From: a bacterium
Lineage (GTDB): Bacteria > Actinomycetota > Acidimicrobiia > Spongiisociales > UBA5794
Length of the DNA: 59,769 bases
Assembly (NCBI GenBank): GCA_024226255.1
Contig: JAAELU010000187.1
Location: forward strand, 1 to 59,769
Direction: 5' to 3'
Shown here piece by piece: positions 35,458 through 44,445 of this stretch (position 1 is the first letter of the stretch; each line of letters begins with the position of its first letter). The notes below the pieces were generated by a model. The model made no database searches, was not told where the DNA came from, and worked only from the letters and a program-made list of their open reading frames with translations. The position numbers were made by a program, and so were the translations under genes.

Positions 35458-36018
35458 CTACTCGGGACAGTTGAAGCTCACCCGCACGACTTCCTGCAAC
35501 TGCGACGGAATCCACGGCACATGCCGGAAACCCTCACGGTCCTCGGTCGCATCAATCTGGCCCTGAGCTGCGTAGCACAACTCTATCGCCTGCAGCTCGG
35601 CCGCCCGTACGGCCTGCGCCTCCGGACCCTCCCACACTTGGTCGAGTTCCTCTACCGACGACACTGTTTTTGCGAACGCGGCGCGAGCCTCCTCGGCAGT
35701 CAGCAAAGAGGCCAGAATCTCCTGCAGCGCAGCGTGCAACTCGACGACCTCGTCAGGGGGCTCCAGAGCGTCGATACCGTCTACAAGTTCGTGGTACCCA
35801 ATCACCCTGTCATCAAAGAACGCCTGGGTTTCCTCCACGTTTGGTGCGGCCGCCGCCAACCGCTCGGCGTGTGCATCAAGCCGGGTGTCGACGCTGATAA
35901 TGACCGTGGCCACACTGTCGGAGTATTCGGAGAGTGACAGGGTGTCACCGCCACACGCCGAGAGAAGAAGAGCGCCGAGCGCTAAGACCGCAAACATCCG
36001 TTTCACCCGCAAGAGCAT
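35458..36018 (-). CDS. Putative lipoprotein
   Basis: From the ATG at 36018 the N-terminus is MLLRVKRMFAVLALG followed by a lipobox (LLLSAC), so the mature protein should be lipid-anchored outside the membrane. The remainder (about 165 residues) is mostly acidic helix with no recognised domain and two further Cys. A second ATG at 35997 is possible. The neighbours are a pseudogene and the arsR gene, and neither suggests a role. Confidence 0.75.
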   Translation of the reverse strand: MLLRVKRMFAVLALGALLLSACGGDTLSLSEYSDSVATVIISVDTRLDAHAERLAAAAPNVEETQAFFDDRVIGYHELVDGIDALEPPDEVVELHAALQEILASLLTAEEARAAFAKTVSSVEELDQVWEGPEAQAVRAAELQAIELCYAAQGQIDATEDREGFRHVPWIPSQLQEVVRVSFNCPE

Positions 36019-36141
36019 AGGGAACACCACAACCTCACCCAAGAGCACCCCCAGTCCCCTGCTACGTGGATCGTGCGAATTGTCTTCCCGATTGACCACT
36101 GGTGGCGCGTAGCCTCATCCGATGCGCGCCTGCTGGACGTT

Positions 36142-36486
36142 CTACGGTCGCGCTCGCAGTGCTCTACTGAGGATATCCAGCCGCTCGGGGATCGGCACGT
36201 AGTAGATCCACCGGCCTCGTTTTTCGCTTTCGACGAGACCAGCTTCGCGGAGCACCTTCAGGTGATGGCTCACCGTAGGCTGCGATACGCCGAGCGGTTC
36301 GACGAGATCACATGCTGCACATGCCTCACCGGTTGCGGCGATGAGGCTGAGTAGCCTCAACCGCGTCGGGTCGGCGAGCACGCTATACCACTCGGCCAGC
36401 ATCCGGGCTTCCCCTTCGGAGAGGGCCTCTTCGAGGAGCGGCGCACAACAATCAACCACGGTTTGCATGCCTTGATCCTGCCACAT
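36142..36486 (-). CDS. ArsR-family metal-sensing repressor
   Basis: A winged-helix regulator of 114 residues. The HTH is LGVSQPTVSHHLKVLREAGL and the wing is EKRGRWIYYVP. Cys pairs at residues 13-14 (CCAP) and 56/59 (ACAAC, in the recognition region, as in ArsR) are likely metal or metalloid ligands. It is the second gene of an operon with the permease (nine-base gap). The palindrome at the operon promoter is its probable operator. Confidence 0.92.
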   Translation of the reverse strand: MWQDQGMQTVVDCCAPLLEEALSEGEARMLAEWYSVLADPTRLRLLSLIAATGEACAACDLVEPLGVSQPTVSHHLKVLREAGLVESEKRGRWIYYVPIPERLDILSRALRARP

Positions 36487-36495
36487 AGCGACGCC

Positions 36496-37470
36496 TCAGA
36501 GTACGAACTGGCTGAACCATCCCATGGCCAGCGCTCCAGCGAACAGAAGGGCGACCACGAGACCAACGACCCGCTTGCGCGCGATCACGAAGAGTCCGCT
36601 GATCGCTCCAATGCTGGTACCGGCCCCGGTCACTAGGAAGGCCATCGCTGGACCAGGGCCCATACCCCCGTCCATCAGCGCAGAGATGAGGGGAAGCGAG
36701 GCCTCGGTGTTGATGTACGCGGGGACCCCAAGGATCGCGGCGAGCGGGACGGCGAGCAGTGAGCCCTCCCCGAGGTAGTCCACCAGCCACGCGGTGGGAA
36801 TCGCTTCGATCGCTAGATATCCGACCGATGTGAAGGCAAAAAAGAAGAGGAGCAGCTTGCGTCCGACCGTCCATATCTCGTTCGTCAGCTCGTCGAGCTT
36901 CAAACGCTGTCGCCGCGTCGGGAACTCGGCGATGGAAGCAGTGCCGGGCCCGATGCTGACAGCCACTGGCTGCGCAACTTGGCAGCCACTAGCCGAGCAG
37001 CCTTCCTCATCGGGCTGGATACGGGCCTGGCCTTTGAGCCATCCGGCCTTGTCGAGGGCGCCCGCTACGGCGCCCGCGGTCAGTCCGAGGATGATGGTGC
37101 CGGAAAAGAAGATGGTGGCGAAGGGCCAGCCAAACAGACCGGCCGAAAACACCAGCTCCGAAGGGCTTGTCAACGGCGAGGCCACCATGAACGCCACGAG
37201 CGGTGCCCAAGGAGCAGAGGTTGCCAGCATCCCCAGCAGGACAGCCATGGTCCCGCAGGAACAGAAGGGCGTAAGAGCAGCTAACAAGACCACCGCAGTC
37301 ACCGCCACGGCACTACGCCGAGAAAGCATCTTGGAGACGCGCTCAGTTCCTAGGTACACCGAGACTGCCGCCGCGGCGATCACCGAGATCGCCAAGAAGG
37401 GCCACACTCGGGTGAACGTGGCTGCAACATCCGCATACACCCGCCCGAGAAGATCGAATAGCTGTTCCAT
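36496..37470 (-). CDS. ArsP/DUF318-type permease
   Basis: A membrane protein of 324 residues with about eight to ten helices. The family motif PFCSCG lies at residues 68-73, in a helix that binds the exported metal or metalloid. A cytoplasmic loop carries two more Cys (158 and 163). The ATG at 37470 has AGAGGA upstream; the longer frame would start inside the operator. Relatives include ArsP (organoarsenical efflux) and other CSCG permeases, so the substrate could be a metal ion instead. Confidence 0.88.
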   Translation of the reverse strand: MEQLFDLLGRVYADVAATFTRVWPFLAISVIAAAAVSVYLGTERVSKMLSRRSAVAVTAVVLLAALTPFCSCGTMAVLLGMLATSAPWAPLVAFMVASPLTSPSELVFSAGLFGWPFATIFFSGTIILGLTAGAVAGALDKAGWLKGQARIQPDEEGCSASGCQVAQPVAVSIGPGTASIAEFPTRRQRLKLDELTNEIWTVGRKLLLFFFAFTSVGYLAIEAIPTAWLVDYLGEGSLLAVPLAAILGVPAYINTEASLPLISALMDGGMGPGPAMAFLVTGAGTSIGAISGLFVIARKRVVGLVVALLFAGALAMGWFSQFVL

Positions 37471-37489
37471 GGGCAGTCCTCTACATATC

Positions 37490-37534
37490 GACGGTGGTCT
37501 ATATATAGAGTACACATATATAGACCACTGTCAA
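37490..37534 (-). promoter_or_regulatory. Palindromic operator over the permease-arsR promoter
   Basis: The two 17-base arms (37490-37506 and 37516-37532) mirror each other with one mismatch, around a nine-base centre. On the minus strand a TTGACA -35 box (37534-37529) precedes a -10-like box inside the palindrome, so a bound repressor would block the promoter. The sequence ends 20 bases before the permease start. Confidence 0.75.
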
Positions 37535-37768
37535 TACCTAACGGAACGTGGACGTTTCTGAAGGGTCCGCAACCGTTGCCGGATTCGGCTCGCTGTCACG
37601 ATGGCCTGGGCACTGCGCGACCCTGCCCAGTCCGGCCTGAGAGTCGGGCCGATTCACCGGCGCTACCTCGCTTCGTCGTTGCTAACGTCATGCGAAGAGG
37701 GAAGGCTGACACGAAGCCGGTCGCGTGGCGCGTTGTCCGATTTCGGGCATCCTGTCCGTTTCCGAGTT

Positions 37769-37787
37769 CCCCACGATCATCGTGGGG
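37769..37787. promoter_or_regulatory. Perfect palindrome upstream of the MMPL gene
   Basis: CCCCACGAT/ATCGTGGGG around a single central base, 88 bases before the MMPL start. It has no T-run, so it is more likely a protein-binding site than a terminator. Identity of the binder unknown. Confidence 0.5.
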
Positions 37788-37874
37788 CAAGTGTCACCAA
37801 TCTCTGGAGCGTGTGGCGAGGATGTGCCACCAGTAGTGGAGAGCGGCTCCGTTGCGGGTTGGGAAAGTGAGAGC

Positions 37875-40800
37875 ATGAGGATCCTGCGGATCGTATCGGG
37901 GGTGCTAGCTCTTCTGGTGGGTGCAGTGTTCGTCGCCGGGGCGATCGCCGGCTTCAGCGAGGACCGCGATGCTGACGACTTCTTTGTATCGGACGGGCAT
38001 CGATTCGTACGATCATCATTTGCAGTTACCTCGGAGGGCGTGGATGTCCTCGGGGACGCCCCGGGCTGGGTCGCGGATCGGTTGACCGATCCGGTTGATA
38101 TCCGGGTTAGGGGAGCTTCAAATAGCGGCTCAGACCTCTTCCTCGGGATTGCAGCCTCCGATGATGTTGAGGCCTACTTGGCTGGGGTCTCGTACGACGA
38201 GGTCGACAGGATCGAATTCGAGGGATCCGATATCGACTACGCGCATCACGACGGCACATCTGCTCCAAATCCCCCTGGTGCGGAGACGCTCTGGGCGGCC
38301 TCGGTCGAGGGTCCCGGCTTGCAGACGTTGGACTGGTCCATCGAACAAGGCGAATGGACCGTTGTCGTGATGAACGCGGATGGCGCGGCGGGGGTCGACG
38401 CCAGCCTGGTGCTCGGGGCGGGGATCTCCAACATCGTTGTAGTGATGTGGAGCGTCCTGGCGTTTGGCGGGATTCTGATTTTGGCCGGCGCCCTTCTAGC
38501 GTTGCGAGGGGCCGCGGGTTCGCGGCCGGAGCGCGTTGGGGGCTCGGAGCAGGCTCGTGAAGGAACACGGGATTGGCGGTTTTCTCAACAGAAGGGCGAG
38601 AGCGAAATGGGACAGAGGTTCTTTGAATGGGTAAACCGACGCTACGCCCGAATCACGGTGGGTGTCCTCATACTGGCGGTACTGATGGCCGGTGCGTTTT
38701 CCGCCTTAGGTTCTGATGAGGAGCCGCAGTTCGATCCGTCTGGCGAAATCTATGACACCGCCGAGCGAGTCGAAGACAATTTCGCATTCCGTGGGGGCGT
38801 TTCGCAGGCTGTCTTTCTGGTTGAGGGATCCGATGAGAGCGATGTACTGACCCGCAACGCCTTGCTGGAGTGGAAGACGAACTCGGAATCGCTGCGAACC
38901 GACACACGGGATGTTCGCGGTGACCCGCTGAACTCACATCTGGCAAAGGACTTCAACCGGGACCTCAATGTCGAGATCGACAGTGTGTATTCGATTGCAG
39001 ATGCTGTTGATGCGGAACTTGCAGGAGGTCTCGAGGGCGCTACGGACGCCGACGTCAAGGTGGCGCTGGATACGGTGCTGGGACCGAACTCACCCAACGT
39101 GGCTCTGCGGGGAACGTTGTCCCGCCTGGCAACGGCAACGCCGGGCACTGTTGCGGGCCGGGAAATTGAGGTCTGGGAGAGCCCCGCTTTCCAGGCGCTG
39201 GTTCTGTACGAATTCGACTCGTTTGAGGTAACAACGACGTCCACCGACGAGGATGTCATCGACTTCGAGCGTTTCGTCGAAGTGCAGCATTGGGCGCGGG
39301 CAGTGCAAACCGAGCTACGCGGAGATCAGGAGTACTACTCGGCGCTTGGGTTGGGTATCGACATTGACCTAGCGTTCGAGGAGCAGGCAGCAGAGGCCAT
39401 GCCGTTCATCCTCGGGGCAGTCGTCATCATCCTCATCGTCGTCGGTGCCCTGCTGCGCTCTTATTGGGCTGCGGTATACGTGGGCGCCGGTCTCACGGTG
39501 ACGACCATTATCTACAAGGGGATCTGGGCGTTGGTGGGGCTCAAGGGTGGCATGCTGCTCGGGTTCATCGTCCCGATTTCAATCATCAGCTTTGGTGTTG
39601 ACTTCTTCATTCATGCCATCGGTCGGGCTCGTGAAGCCCAGGTGCACGGCGAGAGTCGTGAACGGGCCTATCCCATTGGTATGTCCGCGGTGATCCTGGC
39701 TCTGTTGTTGGCAGCGCTCTCGTCGGCGGCGGCATTCCTGTCCAATGCCGTGTCTGGTATCGAGACAATCACCCAGTTCGGGCTGGGCGCCGCTATCGCA
39801 ATCCTGGTCGCCTTCGTGGTTCTGGGGCTGTTGGCGCCAAAGCTGGTCCTTGCGACCGAAGATGCAATGGGGCCGGTTCCCGTGCACCATGGTCCCCGGA
39901 TCCCGACCAAATTCGGGTTCCTGCTTGCCGCGCTTGTGGCAGGCGTCACAGTCGCCGGCTCAACACAATCGCCGATCATCGGGGTGGTAGCTCTGGTCGT
40001 GTATGCGACGCTGTTCATCTGGCTGCCCTTCCGTCACACCAGAAAGCGCAACACGCAGGCCGCAGAGAAGGGCATCGCCGCCGACGACACAATCAAGGGG
40101 GTCGGCCACGGGCTGCACGCCGCCGGTTATGTGGTTCACTTCCTGGCCCGGTGGCGTGTCGTTACCATCCCGGTGGTGGTTGCGCTGGCCGCAGCGGGAG
40201 TGTGGGGGGCGCTCCAGGTCAGGTCGGACTTCTCCTTCACAGACTTCCTATCGAGTGATTCTGATGCGGTGAAGAGCTTCGATCGCCAGGAGTTCCATTT
40301 TGGCGCTCTGGGGGTCGGAACCGGTTATATCTATGTCGAGGGTGATCTCACCGATCCGGCCACCTTGCAGGCGATGCAAGCTGCGGTCGATGAGGTGACG
40401 AACTCGGGCGTTGAGTTGTCCCGCGATTTCAACGGTGATGTAGAAGTGGTCCCCAACGCAGTGACCCTGGCACGGTTCGCCACGGTTTCAGCAGCCGCCG
40501 CGAGCGACGTAACGACCGCAACCGGGGTCGAGATCACAGACACTGACGGGGACGGATACCCCGACACCGCGGAGCAAGTGGCCGCTGTATATGCCACAGC
40601 GGCCGGAGACGGATTGCGGGATGACACCGGGCAGTTGGTCTACTCGCCCGAGACCGTCCAGCAGATCCTTTACCTAGATGGCGACACCCAAGGCACCCGG
40701 CTCGAGGTGGTGATCGGCTCGCTTACCGATGGCCCCCTCATCGACGCCAGCCAGGTGGCCCTCAACGATGCCGCCGCCAACCTGACCACAGCAACAGCTG

Positions 40801-41444
40801 GTACCGACATCGACCTGATCAGTGTTTCCGGCGAGCCGATCACGTTCCGGAACACGCTCGACGCCTTTACCAAGTCGATGTTGGTATCGCTGCCGCTTGC
40901 TCTGGTACTGACGTTCCTGATCGTTGCGTGGATGCTGAAGTCGATCAAGTACTCGCTGGTTTCGGTGACTCCGATCTTGCTGGTGGTGGCGTGGGTGTAC
41001 GGGTACATGTACCTCGCCGACTACACCATCAACCCGGTGACGGCGACCATCGCCGCCATCTCGATCGGAGTTGGTATCGACTTTGCGACTCACTTCACCG
41101 TGCGTTTCAAGGAGGAACTCGCCGGCGAACCCAGCCGTTTCCCGGCGCTGCGTCGAGCAGGTGAAGGCACTGGAGGGGCCCTGACACTCTCGGCGCTCAC
41201 ATCGATCGCCGGGTTCACAGTGCTCGGAATGGCACCAATGCCGATCTTCGCCGTGTACGGCGTCTTGACCGCAGTCATGATCGCGCTGGCAGTGTTGGTG
41301 ACCCTTCTGGTGTTGCCCAGCATGCTGCTGCTCGCCACTCCCTCACTCAAGGGCGAGGAGCGCGAGCAGCTCGAATGGGAGCGCACTCGCGGCGAGTGGG
41401 TCTACGAGCCCCACAAGCGCGAAACGGCAGCACAAGAGAGGTAG
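37875..41444 (+). CDS. MMPL/RND-family transporter fused to an N-terminal membrane domain
   Basis: A protein of 1189 residues from the ATG at 37875. Residues 1-230 form a domain with a TM at each end and an extracytoplasmic body (DDVEAYLAGVSYDEVDRIEF) that is a separate protein in some actinobacteria. From about 245 (MGQRFFEWVNRRYARI) it is a two-lobe MMPL transporter with some 12 TM helices and two large external loops. A Ca-binding-like DTDGDGYPDTAE lies in the second loop. It is probably an exporter of lipids or a polymer. Confidence 0.85.
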   Translation: MRILRIVSGVLALLVGAVFVAGAIAGFSEDRDADDFFVSDGHRFVRSSFAVTSEGVDVLGDAPGWVADRLTDPVDIRVRGASNSGSDLFLGIAASDDVEAYLAGVSYDEVDRIEFEGSDIDYAHHDGTSAPNPPGAETLWAASVEGPGLQTLDWSIEQGEWTVVVMNADGAAGVDASLVLGAGISNIVVVMWSVLAFGGILILAGALLALRGAAGSRPERVGGSEQAREGTRDWRFSQQKGESEMGQRFFEWVNRRYARITVGVLILAVLMAGAFSALGSDEEPQFDPSGEIYDTAERVEDNFAFRGGVSQAVFLVEGSDESDVLTRNALLEWKTNSESLRTDTRDVRGDPLNSHLAKDFNRDLNVEIDSVYSIADAVDAELAGGLEGATDADVKVALDTVLGPNSPNVALRGTLSRLATATPGTVAGREIEVWESPAFQALVLYEFDSFEVTTTSTDEDVIDFERFVEVQHWARAVQTELRGDQEYYSALGLGIDIDLAFEEQAAEAMPFILGAVVIILIVVGALLRSYWAAVYVGAGLTVTTIIYKGIWALVGLKGGMLLGFIVPISIISFGVDFFIHAIGRAREAQVHGESRERAYPIGMSAVILALLLAALSSAAAFLSNAVSGIETITQFGLGAAIAILVAFVVLGLLAPKLVLATEDAMGPVPVHHGPRIPTKFGFLLAALVAGVTVAGSTQSPIIGVVALVVYATLFIWLPFRHTRKRNTQAAEKGIAADDTIKGVGHGLHAAGYVVHFLARWRVVTIPVVVALAAAGVWGALQVRSDFSFTDFLSSDSDAVKSFDRQEFHFGALGVGTGYIYVEGDLTDPATLQAMQAAVDEVTNSGVELSRDFNGDVEVVPNAVTLARFATVSAAAASDVTTATGVEITDTDGDGYPDTAEQVAAVYATAAGDGLRDDTGQLVYSPETVQQILYLDGDTQGTRLEVVIGSLTDGPLIDASQVALNDAAANLTTATAGTDIDLISVSGEPITFRNTLDAFTKSMLVSLPLALVLTFLIVAWMLKSIKYSLVSVTPILLVVAWVYGYMYLADYTINPVTATIAAISIGVGIDFATHFTVRFKEELAGEPSRFPALRRAGEGTGGALTLSALTSIAGFTVLGMAPMPIFAVYGVLTAVMIALAVLVTLLVLPSMLLLATPSLKGEEREQLEWERTRGEWVYEPHKRETAAQER

Positions 41445-41454
41445 AGACAACGCT

Positions 41455-41487
41455 CCGAGAGGGCGGGCCGGTTCGCCGCCCTCTCGG
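41455..41487. terminator. Bidirectional hairpin between MMPL and Pat
   Basis: A perfect 12-bp stem (CCGAGAGGGCGG/CCGCCCTCTCGG) with a nine-base loop between the convergent MMPL and Pat genes. It has only a short A/T-rich tail on the plus side, so efficiency is uncertain. Confidence 0.65.
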
Positions 41488-41505
41488 AATTGATTTCCAA
41501 TCGAC

Positions 41506-44247
41506 CTAGAGCATCCGCCCGGGAACGTCCTTGCGACTCGGAAGGATCGAAGCCGTAACCGGGCGCAACATGATCCGAGCGTCAACCACCCGGACGCCGT
41601 CTCCCGGCGGGAGTACCTTCACCGGATTCAGGTCCATCTCGACGATCTCGGGCACGTCCTCGACGAGCGCCGAAACTCGAAGGAGTAGGTCCTCAAGCGC
41701 CGACACGTCTCCGGCCGGCTCGCCGCGATAGCCCGACAACAGCTTGGCCGCCTTAACGTCGTTGATCATCTCGTGCGCGTCCAGCTCGGAGAGGGGGTTC
41801 AGCCGGAAAGCCACATCCTGCATGAGCTCAACAAAGATTCCACCGAGGCCGAATACAACCAAGGGCCCGAATAACGGATCCTCGGTCATCCCGACGATGA
41901 CCTCATGGCCCCCTGGGATGAACTCCTGGATGACCGCTCCCTTTGCGTCATCGGCAACTGCGGTGACCGCCTCGAACGCAGCGCGGACCGCTTCGTCGCC
42001 GCTCACGTCGAGCGCCACGCCCCCGACGTCGGACTTGTGCACTGTTGTCGGGGACACGACCTTGAGCGCCACCGGACCATCGATGGCCGCTGCGGCGGCA
42101 ACGGCCTCGTCGGCTGTCGTCGCGACACTCGAGGTGACCGGGCCGATTCCGTACGCGCTCAAGATTCCATGAAGCTCGGAGTCGGACAGCCAACCTCCTT
42201 CAGAGCCAACCCGGGCCAGAGTGTGTCGAACGACAGATTCGGCTGCTACTCGATCGATGTCATCGGCTCGGGTAAAGCCACCTTCTGGTCGCCGGCGCCA
42301 TTCGGAGTAGCGGACCGCGGCGGCCAGGGCGGTGGCGGCCGCCTCCGGAAACTCATAGACCGGTATCGAATAGCGCGGCCCGTGGGGCGTGTCGTCAATT
42401 GCAGGAGCGCCGCCCATGTAGACCGCCATCAGTGTCTTGTGGGCGTCCGGATCGTTGCGGACCGCCTCCTCTACCGCGGCGGCAACTGTTCCCGATCCCC
42501 CCGGGGCAGTTGGAATGTGGATCACTATGACGGCGTCGACCTCGTCGGTCGCCAGTAGCTCCCCGAGACACTGTTCGTATTCCGTGGGACTCGCCGATGC
42601 CACCATGTCGATTGGATTGAGCGTGCTGGCAGTATCGAGTAGGTACTGGCCGAGCCGGCCTTGCAGCTCAGGCGAGAGTTCGGGCAGGACCAGTCCACGC
42701 GCTTCAAGCGCATCGGCCGTGAGAATTGCCGGCCCCCCGGCGTTGCTCAAAACGGCAACCCGGTTTCCCTCGGGCAGCGGTTGCTGTGAAAACAGCGACG
42801 TCACGGCAAACAGATCATCGAGAGATTCGGTCCGGATCACGCCGCTCTGTCGAAACAACGCGTCGACGGCCACATCGAGGCTGGCGAGAGATCCGGTGTG
42901 GCTACTGGCAGCACGGGCTCCTGACGACGATCGCCCTGACTTGACGACAACTATCGGCTTGCTTCGGCTGATGCGCCGGGCCAACCGGCCGAAACGGCGC
43001 GCATTTCCAAACGATTCCATGTAGAGCAGGACTACATCCGTACCTGGATCCTCCTCCCAGTACAGAAGCAAATCGTTCGCGCTGATGTCGGCTCGATTGC
43101 CCAGAGAGACGAAGGTGGATATCCCGATGTTCAGTTCGCCGGCCTGTTTCAGGATCGCCAAGCCGAGCGCTCCGCTCTGACTTGCCATTGCCACGTTGCC
43201 ACGTGGTGGAAAGATTGGTCCGAATTGGCCGTCTAGCTTCACCTTCGTGTCGGTGTTGAGGATGCCCATGCAATTGGGACCCACCATCCGCATTCCATAG
43301 CGGCGCGCGGTCGCCACGAGATTCTTCTCCGTACTCCCGCCATCGTCGCCGACCTCGCCAAATCCGGCTGAGATGACGACGACGCCCTTGACGCCTTTCT
43401 GGCCGCATTCCTCGATTACCGCTGGAACGAAAGGTGCCGGCACGACAATGAAGGCGAGGTCGACGGCGTCGGGTATGTCCAGGACCGACTGATAGGCCTT
43501 GACCGCGTGAACGAACGGAGCGCTCGGGTTGACCGGATAGACCGGTCCAGTGAATCCCCTCATCAGCAAGTTACGGAGTAGGCGACCACCGATCGAATCA
43601 TCGTCACGGCTCGCTCCGATCACGGCGATCGATGCCGGATACAGAATTGGCATGATCGAGGCCGTGACCGCACGCTTTTCGTGTTCCCACTCGGCCTCGC
43701 GAGCCTGCAACGAGTACTCAATCGGGAATTCGACCTCGTAAACGCCTTCCTCGAGCAGTCGCGTCAGTTTGTATCCGGATGCACGAAAGAGCCGCAGCAT
43801 GGCGTGGTTCTCGGATAGGACGTAGGCCTCGAACTCCGAGACGTTGTGAAGTCGGGCGTAGACAGTCAGGTGCTGGAGGAGATGGCTCCCTATCCCCCGT
43901 CCCTGGTAGTCGTCTTGTACGAGGAATGAGACTTCGGCAACCTTGCCACCGTCATTAGCATTTTTGCCCGGCAAGACGTCATATCGACCGACCGCGACCA
44001 TTGCGTTCCCGTCGATGGCGACAAATGCCATCCGGTCGTCGTAGTCGACATTCGTGAAGTAGCGGAGTTCCTCGGGACTGAGCTCTCTCTTGGAGTACAT
44101 GAATCGGAAGTAGGCGCTCTCAGGGCCTACCCGCTCGAAGAAGGCCTTCTCCCGCTCCATATCATCAGGTCGGATCGGGCGCAGGTGAAGCACGTCGCCG
44201 TCCCGGAGTAGGACGTCGAACTCGAACTCGGTTGGATAGGCGGCCAT
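41506..44247 (-). CDS. Pat-like fusion: GNAT acetyltransferase plus NDP-forming acyl-CoA synthetase
   Basis: A protein of 913 residues. The N-terminal GNAT domain (about 1-185) contains VSFLVQDDYQGRGIGSHLLQ. It is followed by a CoA-binding domain (ASIAVIGASRDDDSIGGRLL), a ligase/His-domain-like region (GNVAMASQSGALGLAILKQA) and a C-terminal ATP-grasp domain (VALKVVSPTTVHKSDVGGVA). In Salmonella Pat the GNAT domain is C-terminal; here it is N-terminal, as seen in other actinobacteria. It probably acetylates acyl-CoA synthetases and other proteins. Confidence 0.93.
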   Translation of the reverse strand: MAAYPTEFEFDVLLRDGDVLHLRPIRPDDMEREKAFFERVGPESAYFRFMYSKRELSPEELRYFTNVDYDDRMAFVAIDGNAMVAVGRYDVLPGKNANDGGKVAEVSFLVQDDYQGRGIGSHLLQHLTVYARLHNVSEFEAYVLSENHAMLRLFRASGYKLTRLLEEGVYEVEFPIEYSLQAREAEWEHEKRAVTASIMPILYPASIAVIGASRDDDSIGGRLLRNLLMRGFTGPVYPVNPSAPFVHAVKAYQSVLDIPDAVDLAFIVVPAPFVPAVIEECGQKGVKGVVVISAGFGEVGDDGGSTEKNLVATARRYGMRMVGPNCMGILNTDTKVKLDGQFGPIFPPRGNVAMASQSGALGLAILKQAGELNIGISTFVSLGNRADISANDLLLYWEEDPGTDVVLLYMESFGNARRFGRLARRISRSKPIVVVKSGRSSSGARAASSHTGSLASLDVAVDALFRQSGVIRTESLDDLFAVTSLFSQQPLPEGNRVAVLSNAGGPAILTADALEARGLVLPELSPELQGRLGQYLLDTASTLNPIDMVASASPTEYEQCLGELLATDEVDAVIVIHIPTAPGGSGTVAAAVEEAVRNDPDAHKTLMAVYMGGAPAIDDTPHGPRYSIPVYEFPEAAATALAAAVRYSEWRRRPEGGFTRADDIDRVAAESVVRHTLARVGSEGGWLSDSELHGILSAYGIGPVTSSVATTADEAVAAAAAIDGPVALKVVSPTTVHKSDVGGVALDVSGDEAVRAAFEAVTAVADDAKGAVIQEFIPGGHEVIVGMTEDPLFGPLVVFGLGGIFVELMQDVAFRLNPLSELDAHEMINDVKAAKLLSGYRGEPAGDVSALEDLLLRVSALVEDVPEIVEMDLNPVKVLPPGDGVRVVDARIMLRPVTASILPSRKDVPGRML

Positions 44248-44445
44248 TGTGCTCCTACTGGTACGGGTTCTGCTCCACCGGCATTCTCGGAAGAAGCTAG
44301 CCGGTGGTCACACCACCGCTGGCGAGACCGAATCACCTCATCAGGGCGCGCTCAGCTGCATTCCGTCGCCTGCATCTTGCGCCCAAACGCGACAGACAAC
44401 CAGTGACAGAGGCCCCCAAGGGATCGGTCCGAAGCCCCTACGAGG

